A stretch of DNA of 64,000 nt, taken from Collybia mongolica. Taxonomy: Eukaryota > Basidiomycota > Agaricomycetes > Agaricales > Clitocybaceae. The position numbers and the translations under genes are program-made. Below, one piece after another: positions 11,401-23,559 of this stretch. Position 1 is the first letter of the stretch; the number at the start of each line of letters is the position of its first letter. Under the pieces are notes generated by a model that had not been told where the DNA came from, did not search any database, and saw nothing but the letters and a program-made list of their open reading frames with translations. Location: assembly GCA_013420905.1 (NCBI GenBank), contig JAAXNY010000001.1, positions 5,580,001 through 5,644,000 on the forward strand, in the 5' to 3' direction.

Positions 11401-12032
11401 TTCCATAGCGACTCTGTGGTGCTGCATGACACGCCTTGGTACAAGATAGCCTCGACCAGGGGGTGTCTTGCATGGGCCTACCCAGTCCATGAGATCCCAT
11501 GGTCTGAGGTTAGTATTAGCAATTTCGTCGATGCGTTCGTCGAAGTGCTTTCGTTTCACTCTATGCGTGGCGGCCTTGAAGGCCTTCCAGTCCTCTGGGA
11601 GATCAGAGCTCATGGCCTCAGACCTCGTCCGGGCGCAGTCCGAGTCCCACCAAGACTTAGACCGGGTGCAAGCCCGGTTAGTCTTAGCGTGATGGGACCA
11701 TGCCATTTCAAAGCCCTTAGCTATCACCTGAGCAACTAGTTGAGTTTGTTCCGCTGATGAGACGTCAGGGATTTGGATGAGCCTGAGAAGTGAACACACT
11801 TCCACGAGGAAAGCGGTCTCTTCTTCGGAGTCGATTTTGATTGACATCTTCCCTTCAGGGAACTCGACCCTAAGGGGGATGTCTAGGAGTAGAGGAAAGT
11901 GATCAGGTTCACCCTTATCACCTATTGTCAGGTTGGCTGTGTAACCCCGGAATGCCGGGACAAACACAAGGTCAAGGACCGAGCCGCGCAGGGCCAAATT
12001 ATACGGCCGATGCGTGACCTGCCCTGAGGGGG
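8401..12032 (-). mobile_element. LINE (non-LTR retrotransposon), 5'-truncated
   Basis: The insertion is bounded by a perfect 15-bp direct repeat, GATGGGATTCCCATC, at 8386-8400 and 12033-12047. The 3' end has a 14-nt A tail, seen as T at 8401-8414 on the plus strand. The element is 3632 bp and lacks the first ORF and the N-terminal part of the endonuclease, as expected from incomplete target-primed reverse transcription. The GC content is visibly higher than in the host KDZ element. About 8415-8743 is 3' untranslated sequence with no gene. Confidence 0.9.
8744..11997 (-). pseudogene. LINE polyprotein: endonuclease C-terminus, reverse transcriptase, RNase H, zinc motif
   Basis: Read on the minus strand. 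First comes the end of an AP-endonuclease-like domain (SVLDLVFVP, PDHFPLLLDI). The reverse transcriptase follows at about 11174-10101 with PIVLLNTLGKLLEKM, the palm motif SYVDDG and the GLRQGSAMSPIL segment. Then comes an RNase H domain with TDAS near 9590 and DAELQAIAEG near 9490. A cysteine motif near the C-terminus reads CRCSAP, HVLFDC. The domain order is that of Tad/I-type fungal LINEs. Frame changes at about 11200 and 10130 and a stop near 10075 mean the protein is not made whole. The RT active site itself looks intact. Confidence 0.85.
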
Positions 12033-12047
12033 GATGGGATTCCCATC
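12033..12047 (+). repeat. LINE target-site duplication, right copy
   Basis: GATGGGATTCCCATC, identical to 8386-8400. It marks the 5'-truncated end of the LINE and lies inside codons for DGNPI of the interrupted small gene. Confidence 0.9.
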
Positions 12048-12275
12048 TGCATTAGCTATGGTGGTATATCCAGAGGGTGTATTCATTCTGGATGCAAAGG
12101 AAGGGAGTTGATTGGATGATGGAGATCAGATGGCTGCAAGTAGAGAGGCTGAATGGGTCATGTGATACTTATGTAATGTGTGTGTTTTTTTAAAACTTTT
12201 GATGCTTGCCGTTTATCTTCAACCGCCACAAGCTGCTGTTGTAATCCCTGCCGCCTCTCATCCATCAAACTCAGT

Positions 12276-14994
12276 ATGCAACACATCACCAAAACTTCTG
12301 CAATCTCCTTGCTTGACAAGAAGATCCGATCCACAATCAAATCTGGGACACTTGAAAATGAATATGACTGGATCTGGCGTGAGGTAAAAAGCATCAAGGC
12401 CAAGCTGACAGGATCCATCAGCAACACAAACCTGTTCATTTTTGAGTTTGTCAAAGAGGCTGTAAAGCAACAACCCATTCCTGTCCTGGCATCGCAATTA
12501 CCGGCAATCCCAAAGGAGTGGGAGCAGAATCATGAAGGTAAGTGGCAAATGAACATATATATAAATCAAACATGCTCATCATTTCAGACACAGAGGGTCC
12601 AGTACAAGGCCTTGGAACAGCCAGCTGGGCGCCCACAGCTATCGGATTGCATGGCCAAAACCAATCCAAGGCTGATACCAGGCAATCCGTGCCCCCCAGC
12701 CATGGCTGAAACCAATCCGACACCAATGCCAGGCAATCCGTGCCCCCTGGCCATGACCAAAAGCAATCCGCACTTCCCAGCCGTCACTCAGCCAGTGGTG
12801 GCCGACATTCTGGTATTGGGGGGAACCAATCTGGCAAGAGTGGGAGGATATCCATGGGTGACAGAAGGGTGTTAGGAGCAGGAGCAAGGCAATCCAGTAG
12901 GCGAGGGAAGCAATCCGATTGTGATGGAAGGGGCTTGGAAGGCGGCACGAGGCAATCCAGCAGGCATCAAAAGCAATCTGCAGTTGAGGCAACGCAATCC
13001 GAGGCTGGCAAAAAGCCATCTGACAACTCCAGATCCATTTACATTGTGCCTGGGAAGCAATCTGCCAGTGCTAGGCGGCAATTCAGAGCTGATGGAGCCA
13101 TGGATGAGGGTTGTGCCAGAACCAATCAGCCCCGTGCTCCTCATTGTTTGCAACCATGAAATGCGAGTCCTGGCCCCTCCCGTCACCGGCAAAATACCAA
13201 CATGGAGGTTGATGAGGCCCCATTCTGGTCATTTCAGGAGCTTGCTATGCTGTCAGAGGATGAGGAAGAGGATATACTGGATGTCCAGGGCACTGCCAGA
13301 GAAACTGAGGGGGAGATGGAACCGACACAGAAGAAGCGACAGATTGACAATAGGCCATGGCGCCGAGCTCAGCGGACAGGCTGCTACCATGCCGAGAAGT
13401 GTCTAAAATGCATACAAAGAAATCTTCCATGTGAGAAACAAGCCATGGGTGGAGTGTGCGTTGCATGCTATGAGGCAAAGACAAAATGCCTCCATAGCGG
13501 CCCAAGAGGGGGGAAAAGGAAGAAGGTTCTTGAAGAGTCTGAACCAGATTCAGATAATTCCTCCGATGTACAAGAGGAAGTGGTGGAACAGGCCAAGAAA
13601 TGGAAATGAGCAGGGAAAGCAGTGGCCCAAGGACGTGTGGACAAACCCCGGCCGGATGAAGACACAGATGATAGCCCCTCAGAGCAATGGAGGACAGAAC
13701 ACCGAGCAAAAAAACTTAAGTTGTTCCCTTTCCACACACTACAATGCTTACTGAAATGCACATTGCAGGGCCACAAGACAAACACTTTGCTGCCGGCCAA
13801 ACCCACTGCAGCCGTGTCCCTCCTCGTGAAAATGCCGACATGTCGCTTGCAGAGGCCAGCAGATGCTTAGTTGCTGCCTCATCTCACATAGGGGCATTAT
13901 TTGCAGGTACGGAGGGAGCACCTGGCTTGGCAGATGTCCCCTCCCTCCTTGGTCATGCTATGGCACAAATTTCAACTCTGGAGAATCAAGTTGATGCCTT
14001 AACGGTTGTCTATTGGGATATCGCAGAGTATCTTGGATTACCACTGGAAGGTTTGCCACAGGAACCACGAAACCACTACGACAAATTCCGACGGCCAATT
14101 ATTGTAATGGATGTATGGCCAGCATAGGAAACACAGGAATGGGTAAAGACTTGGCTACAGTATGGGGGTGAGTTTGACAATAGGGAGGCATGGTTGGAGC
14201 GCAAAACAATGCAATGCATGAAGGCACAGCTAGCTCAGGCAAAGTATGAGAGGGAGCAATCAGTTGAGGGCATCCAAACCCCTAGGGTAAGGCAGGTTGA
14301 CACTCACAACCAACCCCCCCCTCTTCTGTGGAGTAGTGATATGGGGGACAACCCCTCGAGGCAGGCCTCCATATTGGCCACAGAAGCACCACCAGTAATG
14401 GTGTCGGGAGTGGCTACTGACATGGATGTGGATAGTGAACCGGCCACTTCCACATGGGCCATGGTTGCATGCCCCACAAGTGAGGCGGCACCAGCCCTGG
14501 AAGCTGCACAGGTCACTCAGATGGCACTGGAAACGGAGGTGGCTTTGGCCACCAGGACGCCCACGGCCACCACCCCACCTCCTTTGGCCACAACTCCTTC
14601 AGCCACGGCCACCACAGCACCTCCTTCAGCCACAACACCTCCGGCCACAATACAAACTTCGGCAGTGGCACAGCCCAACGCAATGGCAGAACATGGAATG
14701 GACACAGCACCTATGCTTGAATCCTCAGCCACATTGTCCAATCCAATTGTGCAGCTCATTCCTGCAACCCCAGCTACATCACAGGAAGTGCCTACCAGTC
14801 CCCAATTGCTTGTTCCACCATCACTCAACCCCCCACCAATGCCTCACAGGCATTCTCCCCGCCTACATGCCAGAAGTATTATCCCCCAGCCAGGAGACGA
14901 GGGCACTCCAATACAGTTATCACCTCAGCCTGGTAAGCGGCCTCTGGAGCCCAGCTCTTCAGAAGTGCCCTCCACCAAAAAAATTAGAAAGTAG
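12276..14994 (+). pseudogene. KDZ-element gene with Zn2Cys6-like cluster
   Basis: Likely a multi-exon gene starting near 12276 (MQHITKTSAISLLDKKIRST). An intron with gtaagt..tttcag lies at about 12539-12591. A long Q/S-rich tract follows, built on repeated KQS/RQS (DNA repeat CAATCCG). The next part begins MEVDEAPFWSFQEL and holds a cysteine cluster at 13379-13494 with spacing C-x2-C-x6-C-x8-C-x2-C-x6-C, which fits the fungal Zn2Cys6 binuclear DNA-binding motif. A basic KRKK patch follows. Downstream segments to 14994 are rich in Ala, Thr and Pro with lysines at the end (STKKIRK). At least one TGA (near 12708) interrupts the Q/S-rich frame. It may be a DNA-binding partner of the transposase. 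Confidence 0.5.
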
Positions 14995-15114
14995 TTGATT
15001 TCTTGTAGACATATTTGTTCATATCTTGTACATGTAAATATCAGTACTCATCAATATACCATACATGTAAATATATTTCTAATCATAATCTGCCCAGAGT
15101 TTCTTCTGTCTGGT

Positions 15115-17356
15115 CTACTTGGCAGAAGTTCCATATTTCTTTGCTTCCTCAGCAGCCAGTGCATCAGCATTCACCATCTTTCTTGAGACTCCTTTCTTCC
15201 TTGGCATAGGTCTATTGGCTGGTGGTGACTGTGTGTCAGGCAACGGCAGGTGCACCAGGTGTGGTGGATGGGCCGGAGGTTGCTCATCAAGCTGAATGGC
15301 TGGTGGTGACTGTGTGTCAGGCAATGGCAGGTGCGGCTGATGGGCCGGAGGTTGCTCATCAAGCCGAATGGCTGGTGGTGACTGTGTGTTAGGCAACGGC
15401 AGGTGCAGCCAGTGGGCTGGAGGTTGCTCAAGCAACTTAGGGTCAATTGGAATAGTGACTTGTGCTGAATTTGCTGTCATGCCTGTTGTAGCGTTGTTGG
15501 GCACGGCATGCTGAGAGTGTGTATCTGCAATGGTGCCAAGATATTGGGTCATCTGGCTGGAAACTAAATAAAGTGGTTCTCCATCATTTGGGCCGTTGAC
15601 AGGCAGCATGTTGTAACCAGTGCCTTGCAATCCCATTACCTCTTGGGTGCTACAAGGCCAATAGAAACCTTCTGCCACTGGTGTTTCCACAGCTGAGGCT
15701 CCTATGGCCAAACTTTGGGTTGCTGGGGGTTGGACGGCCAATGTTTTTGTGGCTGGGAACTGGATGGCTGCCATTGTGGCCACCTCCTTCAGCCTGGGCT
15801 TCCTTGGATTTACATGCCTACCCTTTCCCTTTCCTGTGGCAATGCTGGGGACTCCATCATAATGTAGGGTGGTATACTCGGCCACACATTGGTCCTCTCC
15901 ATATACCACATGGGAAAACCGGAATGCTGCCGCAGCACCATACAGGACTTGGCACTCATAGATATGCTGTAAAACATCCAATATCTCCCCCTTTTGCATG
16001 TTCTGTGGGTCTTGGATTTTTATGTGGTCTGGCAAGTACTTGCTGGGAATGTACAACTCTGGATTCAATATAACTTGGCGATAGGGGACATGAGTAGTAT
16101 GGTTGTTGGTTGCAAGCTCTATTATCAACATGAGATCTCTAACTTCTCAAAACTGAAAAAACTGCTTCAAGTACTCACTGTAGTGGTATCCCCAGTAACA
16201 CCGTAGCGGGTCAGTGAGTTGAAGTTTTTTGAGTGATGTGGATTTGGATATTGGTGACAACTCTGGGAAGGTGTTTGGCACTTTGATATCCAACTCTGGT
16301 GGGATGGATGGCTTGCCCATCCCATCACCACCACTTTCCTGAGTACGAAGTGACTTTACATAGTCCAATAATTTTCTTTTGAACTGCAAGCAAGATTCTT
16401 TTCTGTATCAAGAAACGTTGGAGATGGTACACCCATGTTTGTAGCCATCTGGTCATTCCTTGTGGTACCTAGTCAGTTTGAAGCAACTGGTATGATGTGG
16501 AAAATACTTACGCATCTACCACTAACCTACCATCTGTGGTGTGGTAGACCATGAATGTAAGCGTCAACATCCCCATTTCCAGGTATTGTTCCATGGCCCA
16601 TTGCTGGACCCGTTTATCCCCCTGTTTAGCAGCCAGCCTAGCAAACAGATGAGCATAATGTCATGCCAATCAGCCACATTGCATTGGATTGGATTGCCCA
16701 CAAGATGTGCCAATCAGCCACCATGGATTGGATCAGATTGCCAATTGGCCACATGGATTGGGTCGGATTGGCCAGAGTTGGCATGGACTCACTCATTTTG
16801 TTTTGGTGGATCATGGCCCTGCTGCTTAGTCCCTTCAACTTTCTGCAAAATCACATTACGGGCTGTATCATCCATTTTGTCATACACTGCTTTTGCTACC
16901 TTGTTTTGTTTCTCAAAAAGTTGTTCAGTAGTTGGTTCACCTTCCAGTCCAAGTATTTCCTTGACCTCCTTGCAAACCTCTTGTGGATGGAGCCTCCAAA
17001 CCATATCTAACCGTTTGACATGGATTGTGGGTTTTGGTAATGCATGGTTAGCTTTTGTCCACCAATTATTGGATATCCAATTTGCAATGTTCTACATTGA
17101 CAATCAGTCCTGGTGTGACATGTGCAATATGTTTATTCACCCTTGCCCATCCCAATCTTTCCTCCTCATTACTACTTTGCTTGCCATGCATTTCCCAGAA
17201 ATTGAACATGGCTGGCAAGATTTGTGACCTTAGTACATTACCTCTGCCAGCTCTGTCCATTTGCAAGAAATATTGTTCTTTAAATCCATCAAGCACTTTG
17301 CGTTCATCAGGAGTGTAGATACAATCTTTGCAGGCTTTCCATGGAGAAGTTGCCAT
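15115..17356 (-). CDS. Large KDZ-element gene, unknown function
   Basis: Minus-strand, multi-exon. The start at 17356 reads MATSPWKACKDCIYTPDERK and continues to about 17066. Further exons near 17004-16790 (VWRLHPQEVCKEVKEILGLE) and 16389-16150 (PPELDIKVPNTFPELSP) lead to a long last exon of 338 codons ending at 15115. That exon contains YIPSKYLPDHIKIQDPQNM and AAFRFSHVVYGEDQCVAEYT, a basic KGKGRHVNPRKPR patch, and three imperfect copies of a 21-residue repeat around EQPPAHxPHLPLPDTQSPPA. I know of no domain name. Intron boundaries in the first half are uncertain, and about 16400-16790 includes a repeat stretch of GGATTGG units. It could be a DNA-binding accessory protein. Confidence 0.5.
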
Positions 17357-17644
17357 GTTGTGCCTGAGGAAGAATTAAGGGTTCCAATTTAAGTTGGCAG
17401 GGTGGATTGCATGCTTAATAAATATGCTGGGTGTAATCCACATGATCGGAAAATCTGCAATCAGATAACAAACCATGTGGTGATGATGATGAGATTAAGT
17501 GTCATCATTGCACCTCATGACTGGCCTGATTGATTGATTGGCCCTATTGGCTCTTTCTAGCTTGAGGTAGTAATGGTAAATTGGGTTTGATAAAACATAT
17601 GTGCATTGCACACCTCTCCCCACCTCAATTACTAGCAGAACACA

Positions 17645-20600
17645 ATGTCCCATCCACCTGCAAAGAAGAGATGCATCAAGAAAAATGTCCTGCATGAAGA
17701 TGATGATCTTGCATTTGATTCTGTTACCATAGAGCATGTACAAGTGAAAACACAACAAGGCATTGTGGAGAAAAAAGTGGAAGTACTACTGCGTCCAGCA
17801 ATACATGGTGGACAAGAGGTATCAGGTCAACCATGGGTTGAAAGTGTAACTGAGACATTGATTGATACTGGCAATGACCCAATTGATCTGGATAATAGCC
17901 AGCCAGTGGCATCACAGGGGAAGGTAAGTGCATTATGAAAAGAGTCTGAAACATACTAAATGCATAGCAGGACCAATCATATTACTTGCAAGAACATGCG
18001 AAACATTGGGAAGGCATATTACAGGCTCTCCTAGCACACGAATCTTTGCCAGAAGGCAAATGCAATGTATGTGCCAAACGGGAGGCTCACTAGCATTGCC
18101 AAGATTGTCATAGGGGCCAGATGATGTGCAATGGGTGTTTCTGACATTACCATCAGGACAATCAGTTGCATCACATTCAGTATTGGGCTGGGGAGTATTT
18201 CCGGGATGCGGCACTCTGGGAGGCAGGTGTCTACATGTTGGTTCAACATCAAAATGGGGCACCAATATGTGAGGCCTTAAAGATGCAGATGCACACTCTA
18301 AACATGTTAGAAGAAAGTACTGATATTACTGAGGAGCAAAAGGCATCTGAGGCACCAGCTGGAAATTCAAGATCAGCATCAGCATCAGCATTGGCATTGG
18401 CAACTCAGTATCACAGGGTCTCGGATTGGATGGATTTACCATCATGGCAAAGAGAAGATCATGATAATGAGGCAGATAGAGACACTATGCTTGAAGAGGA
18501 TGATGAAGAACACATAATGGAAGATGAGTTGGACTTCCTTGTACCTGCCATGCCAGATGTGGCTGAGGACCTGGCAACAATCAATCCGGCATCCAAAAAT
18601 GCGGCCAGACGGCCACCTCGCCAAGATGCTCTGGTCAATCCTTATGTCTGCGTGGTTCATACAAATGGCATACATCACCTGGCACTTGTTTCCTGTCCAT
18701 GTCAGGGATTGGATTGCCTTCCATCAGACCTTGTGTTTTCCGGTCTGATGCCAACAAGCTTTGAAACAATCCGGACAGTGTTTACACTGGCTGTCCTTGA
18801 CAATTTTCATTTCTCTAGTCTAGAGCTTAAAGCTTCAGCATATCAATATTTTCAGCTGCTCAGGCATTACACAAACCCCATGGCTCCAGCAATGGTACCA
18901 AATATATACCATGAACTGCGTAGGCTTTCTCGTATTTGGCAATGGATTAAGAAGTTGAAGTGGGCCAGATTTGGCCATGGAAAGGCCAATCTGGAGAATC
19001 CGGCACTGGGTGAAATGGCCATATTTTGTCCCACCTGCCCCCAACCTGGAATCAACCTGTGTGATGATTGGAAAACAGATGAGAACAGGTAAGATACAAT
19101 CCAGTGTCTGGTTCTCATTGCATAACCATCTGTGGGGTTGCAGATGGGTATATCAGCCATTGCTTACGGCTGATGGAAACTTCAAGGCTGACCATGTGCA
19201 GCAGAAGGGCATTGTGAAGGATGTCTGGCTATCAGAGGGTGGTGGAATGATGGGAAAAAGAGCTGATTATGAGCAATTTTTGCTCTCTGCTAGGGAACAC
19301 AAAACGGTAAGCCCCTTTGCTGAAGATAAGAATGGTTGAAAAAACTGCATATGCTCAGAAAGCACCATGTGAAAACAAGTTCTGGGCAGTAGAACAGGCT
19401 CTCCTTGCATCTAAGGCATGCAATATCACAGGAATTGTGGCTATTGCATGTGCCCGTCATGGATGTTTTGTTCCAAACAGTATTGCTAACCTTTACTGAG
19501 GTGAACAGCAAAAAAACATTGATTGGTCATTTCTCAAAGCCCTGGAGGCTTTTGGGATTGATCCAGATCAAGGTGTGACATTTATATATGATATTGTCTG
19601 CCAATATTGGGTTTATTTACACTGGCAGATCGGCCACTTGCTACTGGCTGGATTGCAAGTAGATCCTGCAATTGGTCTATTTCATGTTCATGGGCACAAG
19701 GAACAGTGTTTTTTTCAGTATGCTACCTCATTCATAGCAGGTGCTGGAATGGTTGCAGGGGAAATTCTGGAATCTCTATGGGCAGGGCTGAATTCGGTAT
19801 CACCCGCAATGCAAACAGCAACACTGGCACATTGGGCTGAAATGATGGATGATCATGTCACAGATTCAAATCACAAGAAAGGCTTGAACATGGGTGTGTA
19901 CATACTCCACTAGGCCAATCTTGTTGCTAAATATTTTCAGTGTCCTCATTGTGCAAACAATTTGAAGAGGCCAAGACCATGGCAAAGCATGCTAATCAAT
20001 ATTTCATGAACATGACAGATGCCATCCCAATAGAGAACACTCAGGTGTGGGAACAGGAAATAAAGATGGCAGAGGACCAGCATTGCAATAACCCAGCCAT
20101 GATGGATGTCCTTGCAACACAGAAAGTCAGTTCAGATCTGGAAGCGGATTTGGCCAATGTCGGATTGCACACTGGCACAAGTGAAGGTGAAAAGTGGATA
20201 CAGTTAGCACTTAGCATTGAGGAGCAACAGTGTGTTGTAAACATACGGCTTGCAATTAAAATACTCAATAACCTATTAGGCTGGACTTACAAGATCAGGT
20301 TCTCTGCCTCCAGAAAAACCCACGGGAGGACAATTGGCAAGAAGTGGAATGGCTTCGGCAACTCTTAGTTGCATTGATGGACAGTTTGGACAGTGTGAAG
20401 GAGGAAATCTGCTTAGGCTTTCACGAGCTACGCAGATTTGAGGACAGCAATATGCTCAGACACTTTGAAAATATTGATAACATTAGTTCATATTCCACAG
20501 ACAACAATCCACTGGCCGGTGCAGGGATTAGCCTGGAGGAGCCACTTTTGATTCCACCTAAAGATAGGGTACTGTCTATGCCCTCAACATGCCTGCCATC

Positions 20601-21318
20601 CACCCATCCATACTGTGTAATGGAACTCCAGCAATGGAAAGAGATGGCTGATCAACATCTATCTGCCCTTCATTCTGTGATTGCAGACAAATCCTTCCAG
20701 TATTCACATGTCATCTGCAATGCACCATGGAAAGCAGTTACAACCCGTTCACGGAACCAGATATCCAAATTAAATGATCAGATTGCACTGCATTGCCGTG
20801 CATATGGCCGATGCCATGCAGCCATGATCCAGCTTGGCGCCAATGCTGACACCCTGAAAAAATATCAATTATTGCAAAGGGAGGATGTAAAGAGCAGTAC
20901 TGCTATTTTGGACCCAAATATACCAGGATCAACCAAGGTGAAGCTGTCATGGATCTGGCAATATCATAATGTCAATGATATGGATTCAGTTTCACTTCTT
21001 GAATGTAAGTATGCTTGTAAACCAATCCACACAGTGCTAATTAATAATAATCTAGTTAACCATGTGCACTGGCTTTGTGCCTGAGCACATAAACATCGCT
21101 GGAATGAGGAAGCGATATTAGTTGGCTATGAGATGGAATGGACAGTCCGTTACTACCATCGACAAGCAGACATCTGGAAGGAAAGACAAATAGATACCAA
21201 GAACTCAGCTGGCGCTCAGGCATACACTGCATGGAAATTGGCCACTTGGGTTACAATTGCCAAGGCCGCTCAATGGCAGTTTGAGGCCGTGAATCCGAAC
21301 TTTGAGCAGATTGCATGA
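17645..21318 (+). pseudogene. KDZ transposase (CxC2 type), with in-frame stops
   Basis: The start is MSHPPAKKRCIKKN at 17645. A 47-nt intron follows at about 17924. Then comes the CxC2 cysteine cluster (CNVCAKREAH, HCQDCHRGQMMCNGC), HIQYWAGEYF, and later SFETIRTVFTLAVLDNFHFS and YHELRRLSRIWQWI. The catalytic part follows: VYQPLLTADGNFKADHV (conserved D), ACARHGCFVPNS, DIVCQYWVYLH, LFHVHGHKEQCFFQYATSFI, GAGMVAGEILESLWAGLN and MMDDHVTDSN. The C-terminal helical domain continues to 21318. These blocks are the KDZ order. In-frame stops at 18091 (TAG), 18142 (TGA), about 19497 (TGA), about 19910 (TAG) and 21082 (TGA) make it inactive. Several fit TGG or CGA codons changed by C-to-T or G-to-A. Confidence 0.85.
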
Positions 21319-21383
21319 CCGGCTTATGTAATAGCTGACCGTACTGACCAATATTGATAAAATAAAATCTTTTTCTTATCATT

Positions 21384-23541
21384 GTGCCTACAAACTATCT
21401 TAAGATGCCCAAAGCTTACCTTACTCTGTTTGACCCCCTCATTATCAATGGAGCAGATACTTTAATTGAAGATCTGGATAGTCTACAAAGGGTGATCTTC
21501 TATTGTGAATCACACTTCCAAGCAGCACTATCTGCCATTGCCCAAGCATCCAGCAGGGCACAGGAAGCACTACAGATTAACCTCTTCAATGAGTTGGTAT
21601 GTCCCCCAATTTGGCATGTTTTTGTGTACATTCCAACAAATTTTCAGGATTTTGCTTTGGCATGCATTGGATCGGCCACCGCCACTGGCCGCAACATACA
21701 GATCCCAATCATAACCAGATCCCTTGCTGCTGCTCGGTCACTCACCACATCCGATCAGCAAATGCTTGACTACTCAGAGCCATTCAAGTTGTTACTTGAT
21801 GCTAGCACCACCTACAACAATCCTACTGCAGTTGTTGCCAAATATCAACTGAGCTGGTGGGTTGGCTGTGCAAAACTGGCAAACCCTTCCCACTATATCA
21901 ATAGCAAGACTATTGGAAAAGTGCTGAGGTTTGATTTGAAGTATTGTTCTGAAGTGGCCCAAGCAGCAATACCATCTGCCGTTGATATGCTGGTATCAGC
22001 AAACACATGGCCAATCGGCCAATCAGCTTGGCTTGATTTCCCGATGGCCCTCCAAGGTTTGCAGCGTCGGGTTGATGCTCACATAATCTCTCAGTACAGC
22101 CAAATGAGACAAACCATCCAGTGTGCTTCCGGCTTTAACAAATTATTTGAAGCTGCCGTGTTGAAAGAGACTGAATCCATGTTCAGGGACAATCCACTGC
22201 CAATGCAGCAGCGAGCCACCCTTGGCCATGCTGTAGAGCATGAAGCCCATGCAGAACAACAGCGGCTAGAGTCAGCACCACTCCTCAAATGGTCCGCTGG
22301 TATCACTCTATCTATGGATGATGTCCACCAGCTTGTGCGCTCAGATAGCCATGATTTTGCACAGCCACATTCTGGGTATGATGCAAGCCTGGCCAATAGC
22401 GCGGAAAGTGGCAGTTATTCTGATGCCGATGAAACCTTCCCTAGTGATGTACACTTCAGCCCACTCAGCAAGGATATCCAGGATCCTCCAGAGCTGTCCC
22501 CTTCAAATACCATCTCACTTTTCTTTTTGGCCTTTAAGGTTTGGAAAATCAGGACACAGTGGCAGGTATCCATCAGGAAAACTCCCTACTCACACTCCTG
22601 GTCTGGATCTCCCTGGCATGCCGAGCTCGGCCATTCTGGCCATTGGTTCAACTGCACTGTCCCCTGCACCCCATCCTACCCCATTAGCACTAAACAAAGA
22701 TACCCATATGTCCACAGATAGTCAGGCAGGTCCCTTATCCCCCCAAGCAAATATATCTTTCATTTCTTCCACTGACATTCCAGCAGCCAATTGGATTGCT
22801 TCCTCACTGGCACCAGTGCTGGCATCTCCCATGCCTACAATTTTGCCTACTCCTTCGGCCCCGCACCACCATGTGTTTATTAAAGCCCAGCCAGTAGATC
22901 AGGCATCTTCAGATGATGAATCAGCCCCCCCTCAATGTATCACACAAGCCCCAGCCCATGTACCCACCATAGCTGCAGCAGCCACAATGTCAGATTGGGT
23001 TGGTGATGCCGTGTCAGCCACTCCAACTTCGGCCGTGGATGCAGTGGCCATGATATCATTGGATGAGGGAAGTCATAATGGCTCCACTTCAGCCCAGGAT
23101 GCTGTGGCTATGATATCATCTGACAAGGGAAGTCATGGGGGTGCAGCCAATCCATTGTCAGCTCTTGCTGCATTGGCTATGATCTCGGATGGGGAAAGTG
23201 GTGCTGCTTCAGCCACTCCAATTTCAGCTATGGATGCGGTGGCCATGATATTGTCGGATGAGGGAAAACATCATAGCTCTACTTTGGCCACTGCAATTTC
23301 GGTCCTGGATGCAGTGGCCATGATATCATCAGATGAGGGAAGTCATAGTGGCTCAGCTTCGGACGGGGAAGGTGGTTCCGCTTCAGCTGCTGCAATGTCA
23401 GCCATCGATGCAGTGGCCATGATATCTTCAGATGATGAACCACTTGTACATCCAGGTCCATACAATGCGGATTCTTTTAGAGATGTTCCTGACACCTGGC
23501 TGGACTATACAGGTTCTGGATCTGATGGGGAATATTTGTAG
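21384..23541 (+). CDS. KDZ-element gene with DAVAMISSDEG repeats, unknown function
   Basis: A gene just downstream of the transposase, on the same strand, starting at 21384 (MPTNYLKMPKAYLTLFD). The first 380 codons are open and look globular (RAQEALQINLFNEL, YQLSWWVGCAKLANPSHYIN). Near 22541 the frame shifts, probably at an intron with acceptor cctttaag that I could not place at its 5' side. The second part, ending at 23541, carries about six diverged copies of a unit around DAVAMISSDEGSHSGS, acidic and serine-rich, and ends in GSGSDGEYL. Serines next to acidic residues would suit CK2-type phosphorylation, which is inference. I do not recognise the family. The first part occurs in KDZ elements as a transposase neighbour only by position here. 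Confidence 0.5.
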
Positions 23542-23559
23542 TATATATGTATGTAACTG

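Larger units (their letters stand above)
7845..12092 (-). pseudogene. Small KDZ-element gene interrupted by a LINE
   Basis: Before the LINE insertion this was a protein of about 170 residues. The start at about 12092 reads MNTPSGYTTIANADGNPI, and after the LINE the frame resumes exactly with IPTYMIEGKSVIIPKYLLLA at about 8385. A 64-nt intron (gtgagt..acacag, about 8198-8261) then leads to PFNPSGVYGSM and a predicted helical C-terminal part ending at 7845 (AEVEKLKAQDITYKALNAIQ). The frame is restored exactly when the LINE and one copy of its 15-bp duplication are removed, so the gene was open when the LINE arrived. The family is not recognised. The C-terminal half could form a coiled coil. Confidence 0.65.

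Noticed and set aside
12584..13019. Minus-strand frame opposite the CAATCCG repeat as a gene
   Set aside because: The repeat keeps both strands open. The plus strand has the intron and the downstream cysteine-cluster exon.
15115..16131. A TET/JBP dioxygenase, expected because such genes accompany KDZ elements in basidiomycetes
   Set aside because: No HxD...H...R arrangement with the right spacing could be found in this gene or the other companion genes.
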